A DNA stretch of 64,000 nt from Arthrobacter sp. OV608 (GTDB lineage: Bacteria; Actinomycetota; Actinomycetes; Actinomycetales; Micrococcaceae). The translations under genes were made by a program, and so were the position numbers. Below are positions 1-8,536 of the stretch, in pieces; position 1 is the stretch's first letter; each line of letters opens with the position of its first letter. The notes under the pieces were generated by a model. It was not told where the DNA came from. It searched no databases and worked only from the letters and a program-made list of their open reading frames with translations. The DNA is taken from assembly GCA_900110595.1 (NCBI GenBank), contig FOEZ01000022.1:1-64000 (forward strand), read 5' to 3'.

Positions 1-1
1 G

Positions 2-163
2 CTCACCACTCATCCCACCTGGTTCGTCGCCGCGGACAGCGAAATCACGGAGCCGGATGCGGCAGGAAAGCTGCAAGATGCGCATCGGGCGGAGATACGT
101 TGGAACATTTCGGGGCATCCTTCGGGTTTTGTCGACTCTGACAGGGGATCCTCAACGTGGTGA
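2..163 (+). CDS. possible 3' end of an unknown gene, cut by window start
   Basis: An open frame enters from the left edge and ends at a TGA at 161-163, giving about 53 residues that include TWFVAADSEI and EPDAAGKLQDAH. The composition looks protein-like but I recognise no family. The frame is too short to be sure that it is coding. It lies directly upstream of the scarred region and may be the tail of a gene cut by the same rearrangement. Confidence 0.25.
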   Translation, partial: LTTHPTWFVAADSEITEPDAAGKLQDAHRAEIRWNISGHPSGFVDSDRGSSTW

Positions 164-335
164 TCCCGCTCACTAGACGATAAGGGGACTTGGATACGAT
201 GTCAAGAGTTGTGAATACGATGTCAAACGGCGGGTGAGACTTCATGAGGGAGCGCGCGAAGCACCCTCAGTGTGTCTAAATTAAACGCCCGCGAAACGGC
301 GACCGTCGTGGCATGGGAAGCAGCGGCTTCGCCGT
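164..335. other. intergenic stretch with a 12-base direct repeat
   Basis: No convincing gene is present here. ATACGATGTCAA occurs twice, at 194-205 and 215-226, with starts 21 bases apart (about two helical turns). This could be an operator pair or the outer end of a lost insertion sequence. The nearest downstream feature is a transposase remnant. Nothing else in the stretch is recognisable. Confidence 0.4.
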
Positions 336-811
336 GTGCGAGAACCTGCGCCCGGCATCACGCCGCGACCGCCGGTTACCGCACGCACCTCATCCAGCAA
401 CCGGCCCGTTCCCTCTTCGACACGCTCGCATACGCCCTGGCATCGTGCCCGCGGCCGCTGTGAGAGCCGCATCAAGACGCTGAAGAACATCGGGCTGGGC
501 AGGCCCCCGTTCTTCGATTTCGTCGCGTACCATGCCTGGCCGGACCTCGCGGTCCTGGCCGCGAACCTTGTCTCCTGGCTCCAGCTCGCCGCCGTGCCCG
601 CCGGCCACCAGGCGCGGGGCTGGGACATCAAACGCTGGCGCGCCGGCTCTTCGCCACCGCGGACAAGATCATCACCCGCGCCCGTGGGCACCACCTGCTG
701 CTGCACGGTGCCGCACCGGAGAAACCCCTCATCGGCGCGTTGCTCGAAGCGAACAGCCGGATCGCCGCAGTCCCCAAACCGCCCCGTGGTCCTGCTGCGG
801 ACCTGATCTGA
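336..811 (+). pseudogene. transposase remnant, IS1380-like, C-terminal part, frameshifted
   Basis: From about 450 the frame reads HRARGRCESRIKTLKNIGLG, then a hydrophobic stretch with NLVSWLQLAA and GWDIKRW. This resembles the C-terminal part of IS1380-family transposases, where an RCEDRIR-type motif precedes a Leu/Trp-rich segment. At about 640 the match moves to another frame (from 641), reads RRLFATADKIITRARGHHLL and ends at the TGA at 809-811. The N-terminal catalytic part is missing and the frame is broken, so the gene cannot make an active enzyme. The 5' limit is uncertain because bases 336-440 show no family match. It sits beside two other gene fragments, which suggests old transposition followed by decay. 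Confidence 0.6.
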
Positions 812-919
812 CCCCGAAGCCCCCACCAACCAACGAGCGGGAAGAAGCACCAACGGGATCAGTGGAAGTCCGCGCCCCGCCAGGCGTCTCAGGGCCGATC
901 GCCGCGTCCGCCTTCAGCT

Positions 920-970
920 CGCGGCCTTGGGCTTTCCGGCCTCGCCTATTCGTTCATCGCAGGCATCCTG
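920..970 (+). repeat. 51-base fragment duplicated from inside the downstream glnT-like gene
   Basis: Bases 920-960 are identical to 23109-23149 inside the glutamine synthetase gene. After one mismatch at 961 the next nine bases also match, so 50 of 51 bases agree. The fragment keeps the same reading frame ([16 protein letters not shown]) and runs straight into the copper amine oxidase tail that follows. Only CCTG, shared by the glnT copy and the expected amine oxidase sequence (GLTHF), lies at the junction. That points to joining by very short homology. Confidence 0.9.
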
Positions 971-1144
971 ACCCATTTCCCGCGGGTGGAGGACTGGCCC
1001 ATCATGCCCGTGGACACTGTGGGCTTCAAGCTCCGCCCCGAGGGCTTCTTCGACCGCAGCCCTGTGCTGGATGTGCCGGCCAACCCGAGCCAGCAGGCCT
1101 CCTCCTGCCACAGCGAGGGAACCTCCGGTGGCTCCTGCCACTAG
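920..1144 (+). pseudogene. chimeric remnant: glnT piece fused to copper amine oxidase C-terminus
   Basis: After the glnT piece the same frame continues [19 protein letters not shown], then [20 protein letters not shown], and ends in a Cys/His/Ser-rich tail with a TAG at 1142-1144. This is the C-terminal end of a copper-containing amine oxidase close to the Arthrobacter phenylethylamine/histamine oxidases, which deaminate primary amines with topaquinone and copper. The catalytic Tyr, the three copper His ligands and more than 80 percent of the usual 630-690 residues are absent, so it is non-functional. No start codon or ribosome site is visible for the fusion. It shows that a full amine oxidase gene once stood here. 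Confidence 0.8.
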
Positions 1145-1649
1145 CCTCTCGGCAGGTGCGGCGTCCGGACTGTGCGGTGATCCCAGTCCGGAGCAGCGTA
1201 CGACGGCGGCGGGACGCGTCCGTGCCGGCGGTCCCCTCGTGCATCCCCGGCTGGTCGCCGTGGTCACCGCCGGGTCCTGCGTTGCGCACCTGTGGGTGGC
1301 GGTCGCCGGCCACCACGGTGCCTGGCTCGGCATTCTGATGGTGGCGCTGGCGGCAGTCTGCGCACCCTGCACCGTCCACATCTGGCGGCACAGCCGGGTG
1401 GGCGCCCTGCATCAGGTGACTCTTTCGGCCCTGCTGATGGTCGGCCTGCATGCGGCGTTGCTGCTCGGCGCGGGAGGTGCGGGGCACGCCCACGGCGGCA
1501 GGCCGGCGTCGTCCGCTGTCCAGGCGACCGGGAACATCCAGCTGCTGCTGGTCATCGGACTGGAGCTGGCCACGGCCCTGCTCGCCACAACCCTGATGGC
1601 ACGGCTGCGCCAGGAGAACCGCACCACAATGGCGCGTCCCGGCGCATAG
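1128..1649 (+). CDS. small four-helix membrane protein of unknown function
   Basis: The protein has 173 residues. I start it at the GTG at 1128, which has GAGGGA about 10 bases upstream and overlaps the amine oxidase stop at 1144; the frame is open further upstream but has no better site. A charged N-terminal part (about 40 residues) is followed by four hydrophobic segments: [40 protein letters not shown], a third near [18 protein letters not shown], and [21 protein letters not shown] His-Gly-rich loop, HAHGG, sits between helices 3 and 4. I do not recognise the family. Its overlap with the amine oxidase tail suggests it was once co-transcribed with that gene. It is the only intact gene in the scarred left end. 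Confidence 0.6.
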
Positions 1650-1654
1650 TCGCG

Positions 1655-3406
1655 CTACTTCTCGTTGGGTCCCAGGTCCGGAGCAGAGACGAACCGTACA
1701 TCCCGGGTCGAGCTGCCTTGCAGTTCGAGAATGGCCAACTCGTTGATTCCTTCGCGGATCAGCGGGCCGGGTACGTAGAGCGTGCGCTGTGGTCCGCGGC
1801 TCCAGTAACGGCCCAGGTTGAAACCGTTGATGAAGGCATTGCCCTTGGTCCAGCCGTCCAGCCGGAGGTACCGGTCGCCAGGCCCCTCGGCGTCGAAGGA
1901 TCCGAAGGACAGCGAGGGGCCGCCCACTCCTCCATTGTCCGGCAGTTCCTTGGCGGCACGACGGAAACCATCCAGCGAACCCAGGTCCAGCGGCCGGATC
2001 GTCCAGTCCAGGACCTCCACGCCGTTCAACAGCGCTGGCCCGATCAGACCCTTTACTTCGCCGATCCGCGGCCCGTAATTGACCCGGCCCTGGTCCTCCA
2101 CGACAATCTGCAGCAGTCCGCCGTTCGGAAGGAAGATCGAACGTTCGCCAAGTTCACGGCTCAGGATCCCCACGGGGAATCCGTCCAGGAAGAACTGCGC
2201 CCGGTCACGGATTTCGTCGAAGCTGAGGACGCCGCCGTCGGGCACCTGCCGTTCATACAACTGGAACCCCCGGTACTGTCCAGTGGCCTCGCTGACTGGC
2301 AGGGATCCGGGGACCGTCAACGGACTGCCGAAAGACTCTATGGCCTTCAACAGGGGCACAGAAGACACAACGGACGCGGCGCACTCCACTGCCCCGGCGC
2401 GTCGCGCAGGAACCTCGGCCGGTACGTCAAAATGCCGGGCGATGACATCCCGGAAGGCAAAGTATTTGTCGGTGGGGAAGCCATCTTCGCTCAACGGTGC
2501 GTCGTAGTCGTAGGACGTGATGGTGGGCTCGTAAATGCCCTTGTCATTGGCGCCGTTGGTGAAGCCGAAGTTGGTGCCGCCGTGGAACATGTAGATGTTG
2601 ACGGAGGCTCCGGCAGTCAGCAGGGCGTCGAGCTCGGCTGCGGAAGCGGCGGCGTCGGTGGTGTGATGGTGGGTGCCCCAGTTATCGAACCAGCCGTTCC
2701 AGAATTCCGCGCACATCAGCGGCCCCGTGGGCTGGCGTTCGCGGAGGAACGCCAGGCGTTCGGCGGCGCGGGAACCGAATGTTCCGGTCTTGTGCAGCTC
2801 AGGCAGCGAGCCATCCTCGATCATGGTGCCGAAGGGCTGGTCGCAGGTGAAGAGCGGGACGTCCACGCCGGCACGTTTCGCAACGTCCATCAGATGCTGG
2901 AGGTACGCCTTGTCGTTGCCGTACGCGCCGTACTCGTTCTCGATCTGGAACAGGATGACTGGTCCGCCGCGGGTGATTTGGCGTTCGACGACGATGGGCA
3001 GCAGGCTGCCGAGGAAGGAGTCGACGGCGGCGAGGTAAGCGGGTTCGCTGCTGCGCACACCCACTGTGGGATCACTGAACAGCCATGCGGGTAATCCTCC
3101 GTTATCCCACTCGGCGCAGATGTAGGGGCCCGGCCGGACGATGGCCTGCATTCCTTCGGCTGCCACCAGATCAAGGAAACGCCCAAGGTCAAGGCCGCCG
3201 TCAGTACGGAAAGCCCCTGGTGCGGGGGAGTGTTCGTTCCACGGCACGTAGGTCTCGATGGTGTTCAGCCCCATAAGCCGGGCCTTGTGGATCCGGTCCG
3301 CCCACTGGTCCGGGTGGACCCGGAAGTAGTGGATGGCGCCGGAGACAATCCGGAAGGGCTCCCCGTCCAGCAGGAAGTCGTGGTCGCCAATGGCGAAGGT
3401 GTTCAA
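1655..3406 (-). CDS. beta-galactosidase, glycoside hydrolase family 35
   Basis: This 583-residue enzyme removes terminal beta-galactose. The N-terminal TIM barrel has the family signature RPGPYICAEWDNGGLPAWL (residues 91-109), the acid/base Glu158 in QIENEYG, and the nucleophile Glu234 in MCAEFWNGWFDNWG. The remainder forms the beta-sandwich domains, with GRYWSRGPQRTLYVPG near the end. No signal peptide is seen, so it should act in the cytosol on imported galactosides. The start is TTG at 3406 with GGAGG eight to nine bases upstream, and it overlaps the yesL-like stop by four bases. It is the last gene of the ABC-transporter operon, which points to galactose-containing oligosaccharides as the imported substrate. 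Confidence 0.93.
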   Translation of the reverse strand: MNTFAIGDHDFLLDGEPFRIVSGAIHYFRVHPDQWADRIHKARLMGLNTIETYVPWNEHSPAPGAFRTDGGLDLGRFLDLVAAEGMQAIVRPGPYICAEWDNGGLPAWLFSDPTVGVRSSEPAYLAAVDSFLGSLLPIVVERQITRGGPVILFQIENEYGAYGNDKAYLQHLMDVAKRAGVDVPLFTCDQPFGTMIEDGSLPELHKTGTFGSRAAERLAFLRERQPTGPLMCAEFWNGWFDNWGTHHHTTDAAASAAELDALLTAGASVNIYMFHGGTNFGFTNGANDKGIYEPTITSYDYDAPLSEDGFPTDKYFAFRDVIARHFDVPAEVPARRAGAVECAASVVSSVPLLKAIESFGSPLTVPGSLPVSEATGQYRGFQLYERQVPDGGVLSFDEIRDRAQFFLDGFPVGILSRELGERSIFLPNGGLLQIVVEDQGRVNYGPRIGEVKGLIGPALLNGVEVLDWTIRPLDLGSLDGFRRAAKELPDNGGVGGPSLSFGSFDAEGPGDRYLRLDGWTKGNAFINGFNLGRYWSRGPQRTLYVPGPLIREGINELAILELQGSSTRDVRFVSAPDLGPNEK

Positions 3407-4143
3407 GGAGATTCCTCCGGGGTTGTGTCACGGCCACCGAGGACCGCATGGAACGCGTACGCTGCGTTGCTCCAGACCACAAACAGCAGGGGCGCCGGCG
3501 CCAGGGCCACGCCCAGGACCGGTTGGAGGAGCGCGGCCGAGGCGATAATGCCGAGCAGTACCAGCATGGCCAGGCTCAGGTACCAGCGCTGGACGCAGAG
3601 GTAGAGGGACGCCTTCACCAGGCTTCTGAGCCGGGCGTCCGGGAGCAGCACGGCCCCGGCGACGGACAGCACCGCCACACTCACCACCACGGCCGCCGCC
3701 ACCACAATGACGGGAACCAGCACCGCTCCGGCGGGCAGCGCCTGGACTATCGCGAGGTCCACACCGAGGAACAGCAGCACCGCGACGGCGGCAAGCCCGA
3801 GCGGGGCGACCTTCCGGAAGCCGCGCCGGTAACCCCGCAGGAAGGAGGCGACCGGCTTCACCGCAGTGCCGTCGTCGTTCAGTGCCTGGAAGGCGGCAAA
3901 CAGGCCGGCGAGCGACGGCGGAACCGTCACCGAGAGGGCCAGGAAGAACGGCCACGCCGCGATGGGATCGGCCACAAGGGCAAGGCACAGCACCAGCGGA
4001 GCGTTGGCCAGCGCCATCAACACGTTCCCGGCCAGGAAGGTGTAGACGAAGCCGAAGATGCCGCCGAACGTTTCGAACCCGGGGCTCGGAATCCGGCCCG
4101 CCAGTCCGCGCCGCCGGGGTTGGTGCTGTGCCACGGAGCTCAT
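3403..4143 (-). CDS. YesL/DUF624 family membrane protein
   Basis: The protein has 246 residues and about five or six hydrophobic segments, starting with FVYTFLAGNVLMALANAPLVLCLAL near residue 35. YesL proteins commonly lie in sugar ABC-transporter operons, as here, but their biochemical role is unknown. Its ATG overlaps the permease stop (TGA at 4140-4142) and its stop overlaps the beta-galactosidase start, so translation is coupled across all three. The N-terminal PSPGFETFGGIFGF segment is typical of the family. It could assist assembly or regulation of the transporter; that is inference from position only. Confidence 0.75.
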   Translation of the reverse strand: MSSVAQHQPRRRGLAGRIPSPGFETFGGIFGFVYTFLAGNVLMALANAPLVLCLALVADPIAAWPFFLALSVTVPPSLAGLFAAFQALNDDGTAVKPVASFLRGYRRGFRKVAPLGLAAVAVLLFLGVDLAIVQALPAGAVLVPVIVVAAAVVVSVAVLSVAGAVLLPDARLRSLVKASLYLCVQRWYLSLAMLVLLGIIASAALLQPVLGVALAPAPLLFVVWSNAAYAFHAVLGGRDTTPEESP

Positions 4144-5096
4144 CCTTTCATGCCGCTCGTGGCGATGCCCTGGATGAAGTAGCGCTGGCCCAGCAGGAAG
4201 ATAACCAGAATGGGGATCACCGAGATCACGGAGCCGGTCATGATCATGGCGTACTCGGCGTCGAACTGGCCCACAAAGGAGCGAAGCCCCAGCTGGACGG
4301 TCCAGAGGCGGTTGGACGTGAGGTAGATGAACGGGCCCATGTAGTCGTTCCAGGTGTTCACGAACGTCAGCAGTGCAAGGCTGGCCAGGGCCGGCTTGGA
4401 CAGCGGCAGGATCACCCGTGCCCAGATGCCGTACTCGCTCAGGCCGTCGATGCGGGCCGCCTCACACAGTTCGTCCGGGATGGTCATGTAGTACTGGCGC
4501 ATCAGGAACACCCCGAACGCTCCGAACGCCTGCAGCAGGATCAGGGCGTTGAAGCTGTTGGTCAGGCCCAGGTTCTGCATCATGATGTACTGCGGCACCA
4601 TGTAGGCCTGCCACGGCACGGCGATGGTGCCGATGTAGGCCAGGAACAGCACGTCGCGGCCCGGAAAGCGGACTTTTGAGAACCCGTAGGCGGCCAGGGA
4701 CCCGGTGAGCACCTGCAGGCACGTGATGATGACGGCCAGGTACAGAGAGTTCTGCAGGTATCCCATCATGGGAATCCGGGTCCAGATGTCCGTGTAGTTG
4801 CTCCACACAAACTCGGACGGGATCCACTGGATGGGAACCGTGAGGACCTGGTTGTTCTCCTTCAGTGACGAGGACACCATCCAGATGAACGGCACCATCA
4901 GCGCCACCACCAGCACGGCCAGCACGGCGTAGATCACGGTATCCGTGGTGCGGGCTTTCCGTTCGCGAGTGGAGCGTTTGCGCTGCCCGGAACCCCGCGT
5001 GCCGGTACCAGGCGTACGACGGCGGCCTTCCGCAGGTGCCAGCCCCGCCTTGGCAAAGGGTGCCTCGGCCTTGAGGTCTTCGGCCATGTTGGTCAT
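4140..5096 (-). CDS. sugar ABC transporter permease, MalG type
   Basis: This 318-residue inner-membrane permease is one of two that form the channel of a carbohydrate importer. After a basic N-terminal tail of about 60 residues rich in Arg/Lys there are six hydrophobic segments. The EAA loop, EAARIDGLSEYGIWARVILP, which docks on the ATPase, lies near residue 220. The C-terminus GIATSGMKG is typical of MalG-type (CUT1) permeases. Its start overlaps the stop of the MalF-type partner. No ATPase gene is nearby, so the pair probably uses a shared MsiK-like ATPase encoded elsewhere, as is common in actinobacteria. Confidence 0.93.
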   Translation of the reverse strand: MTNMAEDLKAEAPFAKAGLAPAEGRRRTPGTGTRGSGQRKRSTRERKARTTDTVIYAVLAVLVVALMVPFIWMVSSSLKENNQVLTVPIQWIPSEFVWSNYTDIWTRIPMMGYLQNSLYLAVIITCLQVLTGSLAAYGFSKVRFPGRDVLFLAYIGTIAVPWQAYMVPQYIMMQNLGLTNSFNALILLQAFGAFGVFLMRQYYMTIPDELCEAARIDGLSEYGIWARVILPLSKPALASLALLTFVNTWNDYMGPFIYLTSNRLWTVQLGLRSFVGQFDAEYAMIMTGSVISVIPILVIFLLGQRYFIQGIATSGMKG

Positions 5097-6019
5097 CAGC
5101 GTTCCCTCCGCTGTTGGATCTTGAACTGCAGGACGGTGACCGTCAGGACGATGAGGAACAGCACCAGCGAGATGGCCGACGAGTAGCCGAACTTACCTTC
5201 GCCGATGCCCTCCTGGTAAATGAGCTGGGACAGCACCGTGGTGGAGCGGCCCGGGCCGCCGTTGGTCATGACCACGATGAGGTCAAAGACCTTGAAGCTT
5301 GAGACTGTCAGCATCACCACTACGAAGAAGGTGGTGGGCCGCAGCGACGGGATGGTCACGTTCCAGAAGCGCTGCCAGGCGCTGGCGCCGTCCACTTCCG
5401 CCGCTTCGTAGAGCTCATTGGGGATGGCCTGCAGGCCGGCCAGGTAGAGGACCATGTAGTAGCCCATGTCCCGCCAGACGCTGGTGATGATGACGGCGGG
5501 CATGGCCCAGTCGGAGCTGGACGTCCAGCCGGGAGCTTCGGCGATACCGATCGAGTGCAGGAACTGGTTGATGGGGCCGCTGTCCGGGCTGAAGAGCATG
5601 TTCCAGACGACGGCGACAGCCACCAGCGAGGTGATGTAGGGGAAGAAGATGGCCACCCGGAAGAAGCCGATGCCCTTGAGCTTGCGGTTCAGCAGCATGG
5701 CCAGGAGCAGTGCCAGTGCCATGGTGAGGGGGACGTGGCCCAGGGCGTAGGCGACTGTGTTGCGCAGCGCCACCCAGAAGGTGTCGCTGGCCAGCATGCG
5801 CTGGAAGTTGGCCAGCCCCACCCACTTCGGTGCCGTGAACGAGGTCCATTCCATAAAGGAGAGGGCGAACGCTGCGAGAACCGGAATGAGTGTAAAGGCC
5901 AGGAAGCCCAGGAAGTTCGGCAGGATGAAGGTCCAGCCAATCAGGGTGTTCCGCCGGGCCTGCTTCCGGTTGCCCCGGCTGGCAGCCGGGGCAACGGGAG
6001 GAAGTGTTTTTGTTGTCAT
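5096..6019 (-). CDS. sugar ABC transporter permease, MalF type
   Basis: This 307-residue partner permease has six predicted helices. The first, WTFILPNFLGFLAFTLIPVL, follows a short basic N-terminus. The EAA loop, EAAEVDGASAWQRFWNVTIP, lies near residue 205 and is followed by SLRPTTFFVVV. These are hallmarks of CUT1 permeases for oligosaccharides. The gene lies eight bases after the binding-protein gene and overlaps the MalG-type gene by one base, so the order is binding protein, MalF type, MalG type, YesL, GH35. Substrate specificity cannot be read from permeases; the neighbours suggest galactosides or uronic-acid-bearing oligosaccharides. Confidence 0.93.
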   Translation of the reverse strand: MTTKTLPPVAPAASRGNRKQARRNTLIGWTFILPNFLGFLAFTLIPVLAAFALSFMEWTSFTAPKWVGLANFQRMLASDTFWVALRNTVAYALGHVPLTMALALLLAMLLNRKLKGIGFFRVAIFFPYITSLVAVAVVWNMLFSPDSGPINQFLHSIGIAEAPGWTSSSDWAMPAVIITSVWRDMGYYMVLYLAGLQAIPNELYEAAEVDGASAWQRFWNVTIPSLRPTTFFVVVMLTVSSFKVFDLIVVMTNGGPGRSTTVLSQLIYQEGIGEGKFGYSSAISLVLFLIVLTVTVLQFKIQQRRER

Positions 6020-6027
6020 GATGGCTG

Positions 6028-7308
6028 TTACTGTCCGAGGACTTCGCTCTTGACGCGCTTGCCCATCTCGGCGAGGCCGTCAGTGACGGAGCGCTCGCCC
6101 ACCATAATGAGGTCGTGCTCCTGGTTCAGGACCTTGTCCGTTGCGGCGGACTTGTCGCTGACCGGCATTTCGAGGGCGGTTTCGTCCGGGGTGAAGGCTT
6201 TCTTGGACAGCTCGTCCGTGGGCATGCCGTCGAGCTTGAAGTACTCGGCGGTGATGGCATCGTTCTGCAGGGCCGGGACAACGCCGATCTTGGAGATGGC
6301 CTTGGCGCCCTCTTCACCGGCGGCCCATTCGATGAACTTCTTGGCTTCGTCAGAGTGGGAGGCGTTCTTGTTCACGGCGAAGGCCGTGGGGGAGCCGAAC
6401 GTGGAGACCTCACCGTTGGAGTCCTTCTGCGGCAGGGGAGCCAGGCCCCAGTTGACGTTGGTCTTGCCGTCCTTCTTGGCCTGCAGGATACCGGCGATGT
6501 ACCAGGTGCCCATGGGCATCATGGCCGCCTGGCCGGATTCAAACATGGTGCGGTAGCTGGTTTTCTGGCTCTTGGCCGTGCCGAAGTCCAGGGTGGCGCC
6601 GCTCTTCTGCAGGTCCAGGGTGGTGTTGTACTGGTCCTTCATGAAGCTGTAGTCGCCGCTGTTCTGGTCCGCGTGGTTTTGTGCGGCTGCGATGGCCTGG
6701 ACCGTGGAGCGCCAGATGTGGTGGTAGGTGCCGTAGACCTTCTTGCCGCCGGCCTCGGTGGAGAGCTTCTTGGCGAGCTCCGTGTACTTCTCCCAGGTCA
6801 GGTCCTTGGGATCGTCGATTCCGGCGGCCTTGAACAGGTCCTTGTTGTAGTAGAGCAGCCAGAAGTCCTGGCGGTATGGGGCGGCGAAGTACTTGCCGTT
6901 GATGTCGAAGGCGTCGCTGCCGGCGAGGTTGTCCTTGCCCACCTTGTCCACCACGCTGTTGATTTCCTGCAGCTGGCCGTTGTTCGCGTACCGGGAATAG
7001 TCGATGACGTTCTTCATGGTCAGGACATCCGTCGTGTCGCCGCCGGCCAGCATGGTGGTGACTTTCTGCGGGTAGTCATCGGCGAGGATGTCCACCGGCT
7101 CGATGTCCACCTTCGGGTTGGCGGCCTCATAGGCATCAAAGAGTGCCTTGAACTCCGGGGTGCCTTCGTAGTTCCAGACGGACACCGTCAGGCGGGTCTT
7201 GCCGTCCTGGCCCTGGGGTTCGGCTGGGCCTGCGGCACCTGCGCAACCGGTCAGGCCAAGCCCGGCGGTCACTGCCAGGGCGATGGCGGCGAGGGTTGTG
7301 CGCTTCAT
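6028..7308 (-). CDS. sugar-binding lipoprotein of the ABC importer
   Basis: This 426-residue extracellular solute-binding protein (family 1) captures the sugar and delivers it to the two permeases. The signal peptide has the lipobox LTGC, so Cys22 should be lipidated after cleavage. Family features include VSVWNYEGTPEFKALFDAYE after the linker, AMMPMGTWYIAG in the middle, and SPTAFAVNKNASHSDEAKKFIEWAA near residue 320. The start ATG at 7308 has AAGGAGAT about six bases upstream. A gap of 55 bases separates it from the dehydrogenase gene upstream, so the operon may begin there or here. Confidence 0.93.
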   Translation of the reverse strand: MKRTTLAAIALAVTAGLGLTGCAGAAGPAEPQGQDGKTRLTVSVWNYEGTPEFKALFDAYEAANPKVDIEPVDILADDYPQKVTTMLAGGDTTDVLTMKNVIDYSRYANNGQLQEINSVVDKVGKDNLAGSDAFDINGKYFAAPYRQDFWLLYYNKDLFKAAGIDDPKDLTWEKYTELAKKLSTEAGGKKVYGTYHHIWRSTVQAIAAAQNHADQNSGDYSFMKDQYNTTLDLQKSGATLDFGTAKSQKTSYRTMFESGQAAMMPMGTWYIAGILQAKKDGKTNVNWGLAPLPQKDSNGEVSTFGSPTAFAVNKNASHSDEAKKFIEWAAGEEGAKAISKIGVVPALQNDAITAEYFKLDGMPTDELSKKAFTPDETALEMPVSDKSAATDKVLNQEHDLIMVGERSVTDGLAEMGKRVKSEVLGQ

Positions 7309-7363
7309 TGCGATCTCCTTTGTAGGGTTTCAATTTTGCCGTAGCGGCGGCGGTGTTCTTTGG

Positions 7364-8377
7364 TCAGGCGCTGAGGGAGAGGTCCTCGTGGAGGACCTGG
7401 GCGAGGAGGTCCCGGCCGGTGAGGTACCGTTCCAGGTCGTCTAGTGCGGCGTCGGACATCCTCCGGGTTTCGGTGCCCAGTGAACCGGCGATGTGGGGGG
7501 TGATGATGACGTTGGGAAGGTCGTAGAGCTTCGAATCCGCGGGCAACGGCTCCGGTTCGGTGACGTCCAGCAGGGCCATGATGCGGCCGGTGGCGCATTC
7601 TGCTTCCAACGCCGCGGTGTCAACGAGTGAACCCCGGGCGGTGTTGATCAGGGTGGCGTGGTCCTTCATGGCCTGCAGTTCCGGTGCCCCGATCATGTGC
7701 CGGGTTTCCGGCAGGGCGGGGGCATGGACCGTGACGATGTCCGAGGCCGGCAGCAGCTCCGCCAGCGGAACAAGGTGTCCGCCGGCCGCTGCCACTGCCC
7801 TCGGATCGGCGTGCGGATCGCTGACCAGGCAGGTCACGTCCTGCAGCTGCTGTACCAGCTGCACCACCCGGCGTCCGATGCGGGAGAACCCGATGACGCC
7901 CACCACCCGGCCGATGTTGCCGAGCTCGCCGCGCCGGGTGGTGTAGCTCCAGTCCTCGCGGAAGGTGCGGGCGTCATTGGACAGTACGTGCGCCTTCTTG
8001 CCGGCCAGGACGATGGACGCGAACGTGAACTCGGCCACCGGGATGGCGTTGGCGTCCGCACCGTTGGTCACCAGGATGCCGCGGTCCCACAGTTCCTCGC
8101 TGACGAAGCTGCGGACGGTTCCCGCGCAGTGGAACACTGCCCGAAGCTTGGGCATCCGCTCCAGGCGGCCGGCGTCCAGGCGGGGCACGCCCCAGCTGGT
8201 CAGGAGGATTTCGACGTCGGAAAGCCGCTCCGTGAGCTCCGCACCATCGAGCGAATCAGTCCAGGGGTCCGCGCCGAGGTCAACGACTTTTCCCAGCCGT
8301 TCCAGCCGGGTTGAATCAAATTGATCGGCAAAGGTTCCACTGTTCATGACCAGCAGCGCCTTGGGCTTTCGTGACAT
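7364..8377 (-). CDS. D-isomer-specific 2-hydroxyacid dehydrogenase
   Basis: This NAD(P)-dependent enzyme interconverts 2-oxoacids and D-2-hydroxyacids. It has 337 residues from the ATG at 8377, which I prefer over the longer frame to 8449 because AAAGGAGG lies seven bases upstream. The Rossmann motif GVIGFSRIGRR precedes a nucleotide-binding acidic segment. The catalytic Arg lies in INTARGSLVD, a Glu follows in DVTEPEPLP, and the His in NVIITPHIAGS. It is nearest to hydroxypyruvate or phosphoglycerate dehydrogenase-like members; the true substrate is unclear. It is the first gene of the leftward sugar operon and divergent from the heparinase-like gene, suggesting action on an acidic sugar product. 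Confidence 0.88.
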   Translation of the reverse strand: MSRKPKALLVMNSGTFADQFDSTRLERLGKVVDLGADPWTDSLDGAELTERLSDVEILLTSWGVPRLDAGRLERMPKLRAVFHCAGTVRSFVSEELWDRGILVTNGADANAIPVAEFTFASIVLAGKKAHVLSNDARTFREDWSYTTRRGELGNIGRVVGVIGFSRIGRRVVQLVQQLQDVTCLVSDPHADPRAVAAAGGHLVPLAELLPASDIVTVHAPALPETRHMIGAPELQAMKDHATLINTARGSLVDTAALEAECATGRIMALLDVTEPEPLPADSKLYDLPNVIITPHIAGSLGTETRRMSDAALDDLERYLTGRDLLAQVLHEDLSLSA

Positions 8378-8440
8378 CAGGGATCCTCCTTTCGCATTCT
8401 GTGGCTTGACCCGTAGGGGCTGAATCATGTCTTGCATCAC

Positions 8441-8470
8441 ATCTAACAATCAGTAGATACTCATAAACAA
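8441..8470 (-). promoter_or_regulatory. candidate promoter of the leftward sugar operon
   Basis: On the minus strand TTGTTT (8465-8470) and TTAGAT (8441-8446) are 18 bases apart, a fair match to a housekeeping -35/-10 pair. It lies about 60 bases upstream of the dehydrogenase start and just beside the palindrome at 8494-8511. Promoter prediction by eye is weak evidence. Confidence 0.4.
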
Positions 8471-8493
8471 GACAGTTCATTCAAGCTGTTCCC

Positions 8494-8511
8494 GATCGTT
8501 CTAAAACGATC
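8494..8511. promoter_or_regulatory. palindromic operator between divergent sugar genes
   Basis: GATCGTT and AACGATC form perfect seven-base arms around CTAA. The site lies between the divergent dehydrogenase/ABC operon and the heparinase-like operon, 26 bases before the latter's start. It is a likely binding site for one of the two regulators in the locus, most simply the DeoR/LacI hybrid encoded two genes away. A second motif, CACTCGAACA (8513-8522), follows directly and recurs upstream of the GH30 gene. Confidence 0.65.
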
Positions 8512-8536
8512 ACACTCGAACATTCGAAAGAAGTCC

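Noticed and set aside
1..1650. Left end as a genomic island or prophage boundary
   Set aside because: Only one transposase fragment is present. There is no integrase, tRNA or clear att repeat, and base composition does not change visibly.
8378..8449. Longer start for the 2-hydroxyacid dehydrogenase
   Set aside because: AAAGGAGG stands directly before the ATG at 8377, and the extension would overlap the likely promoter.
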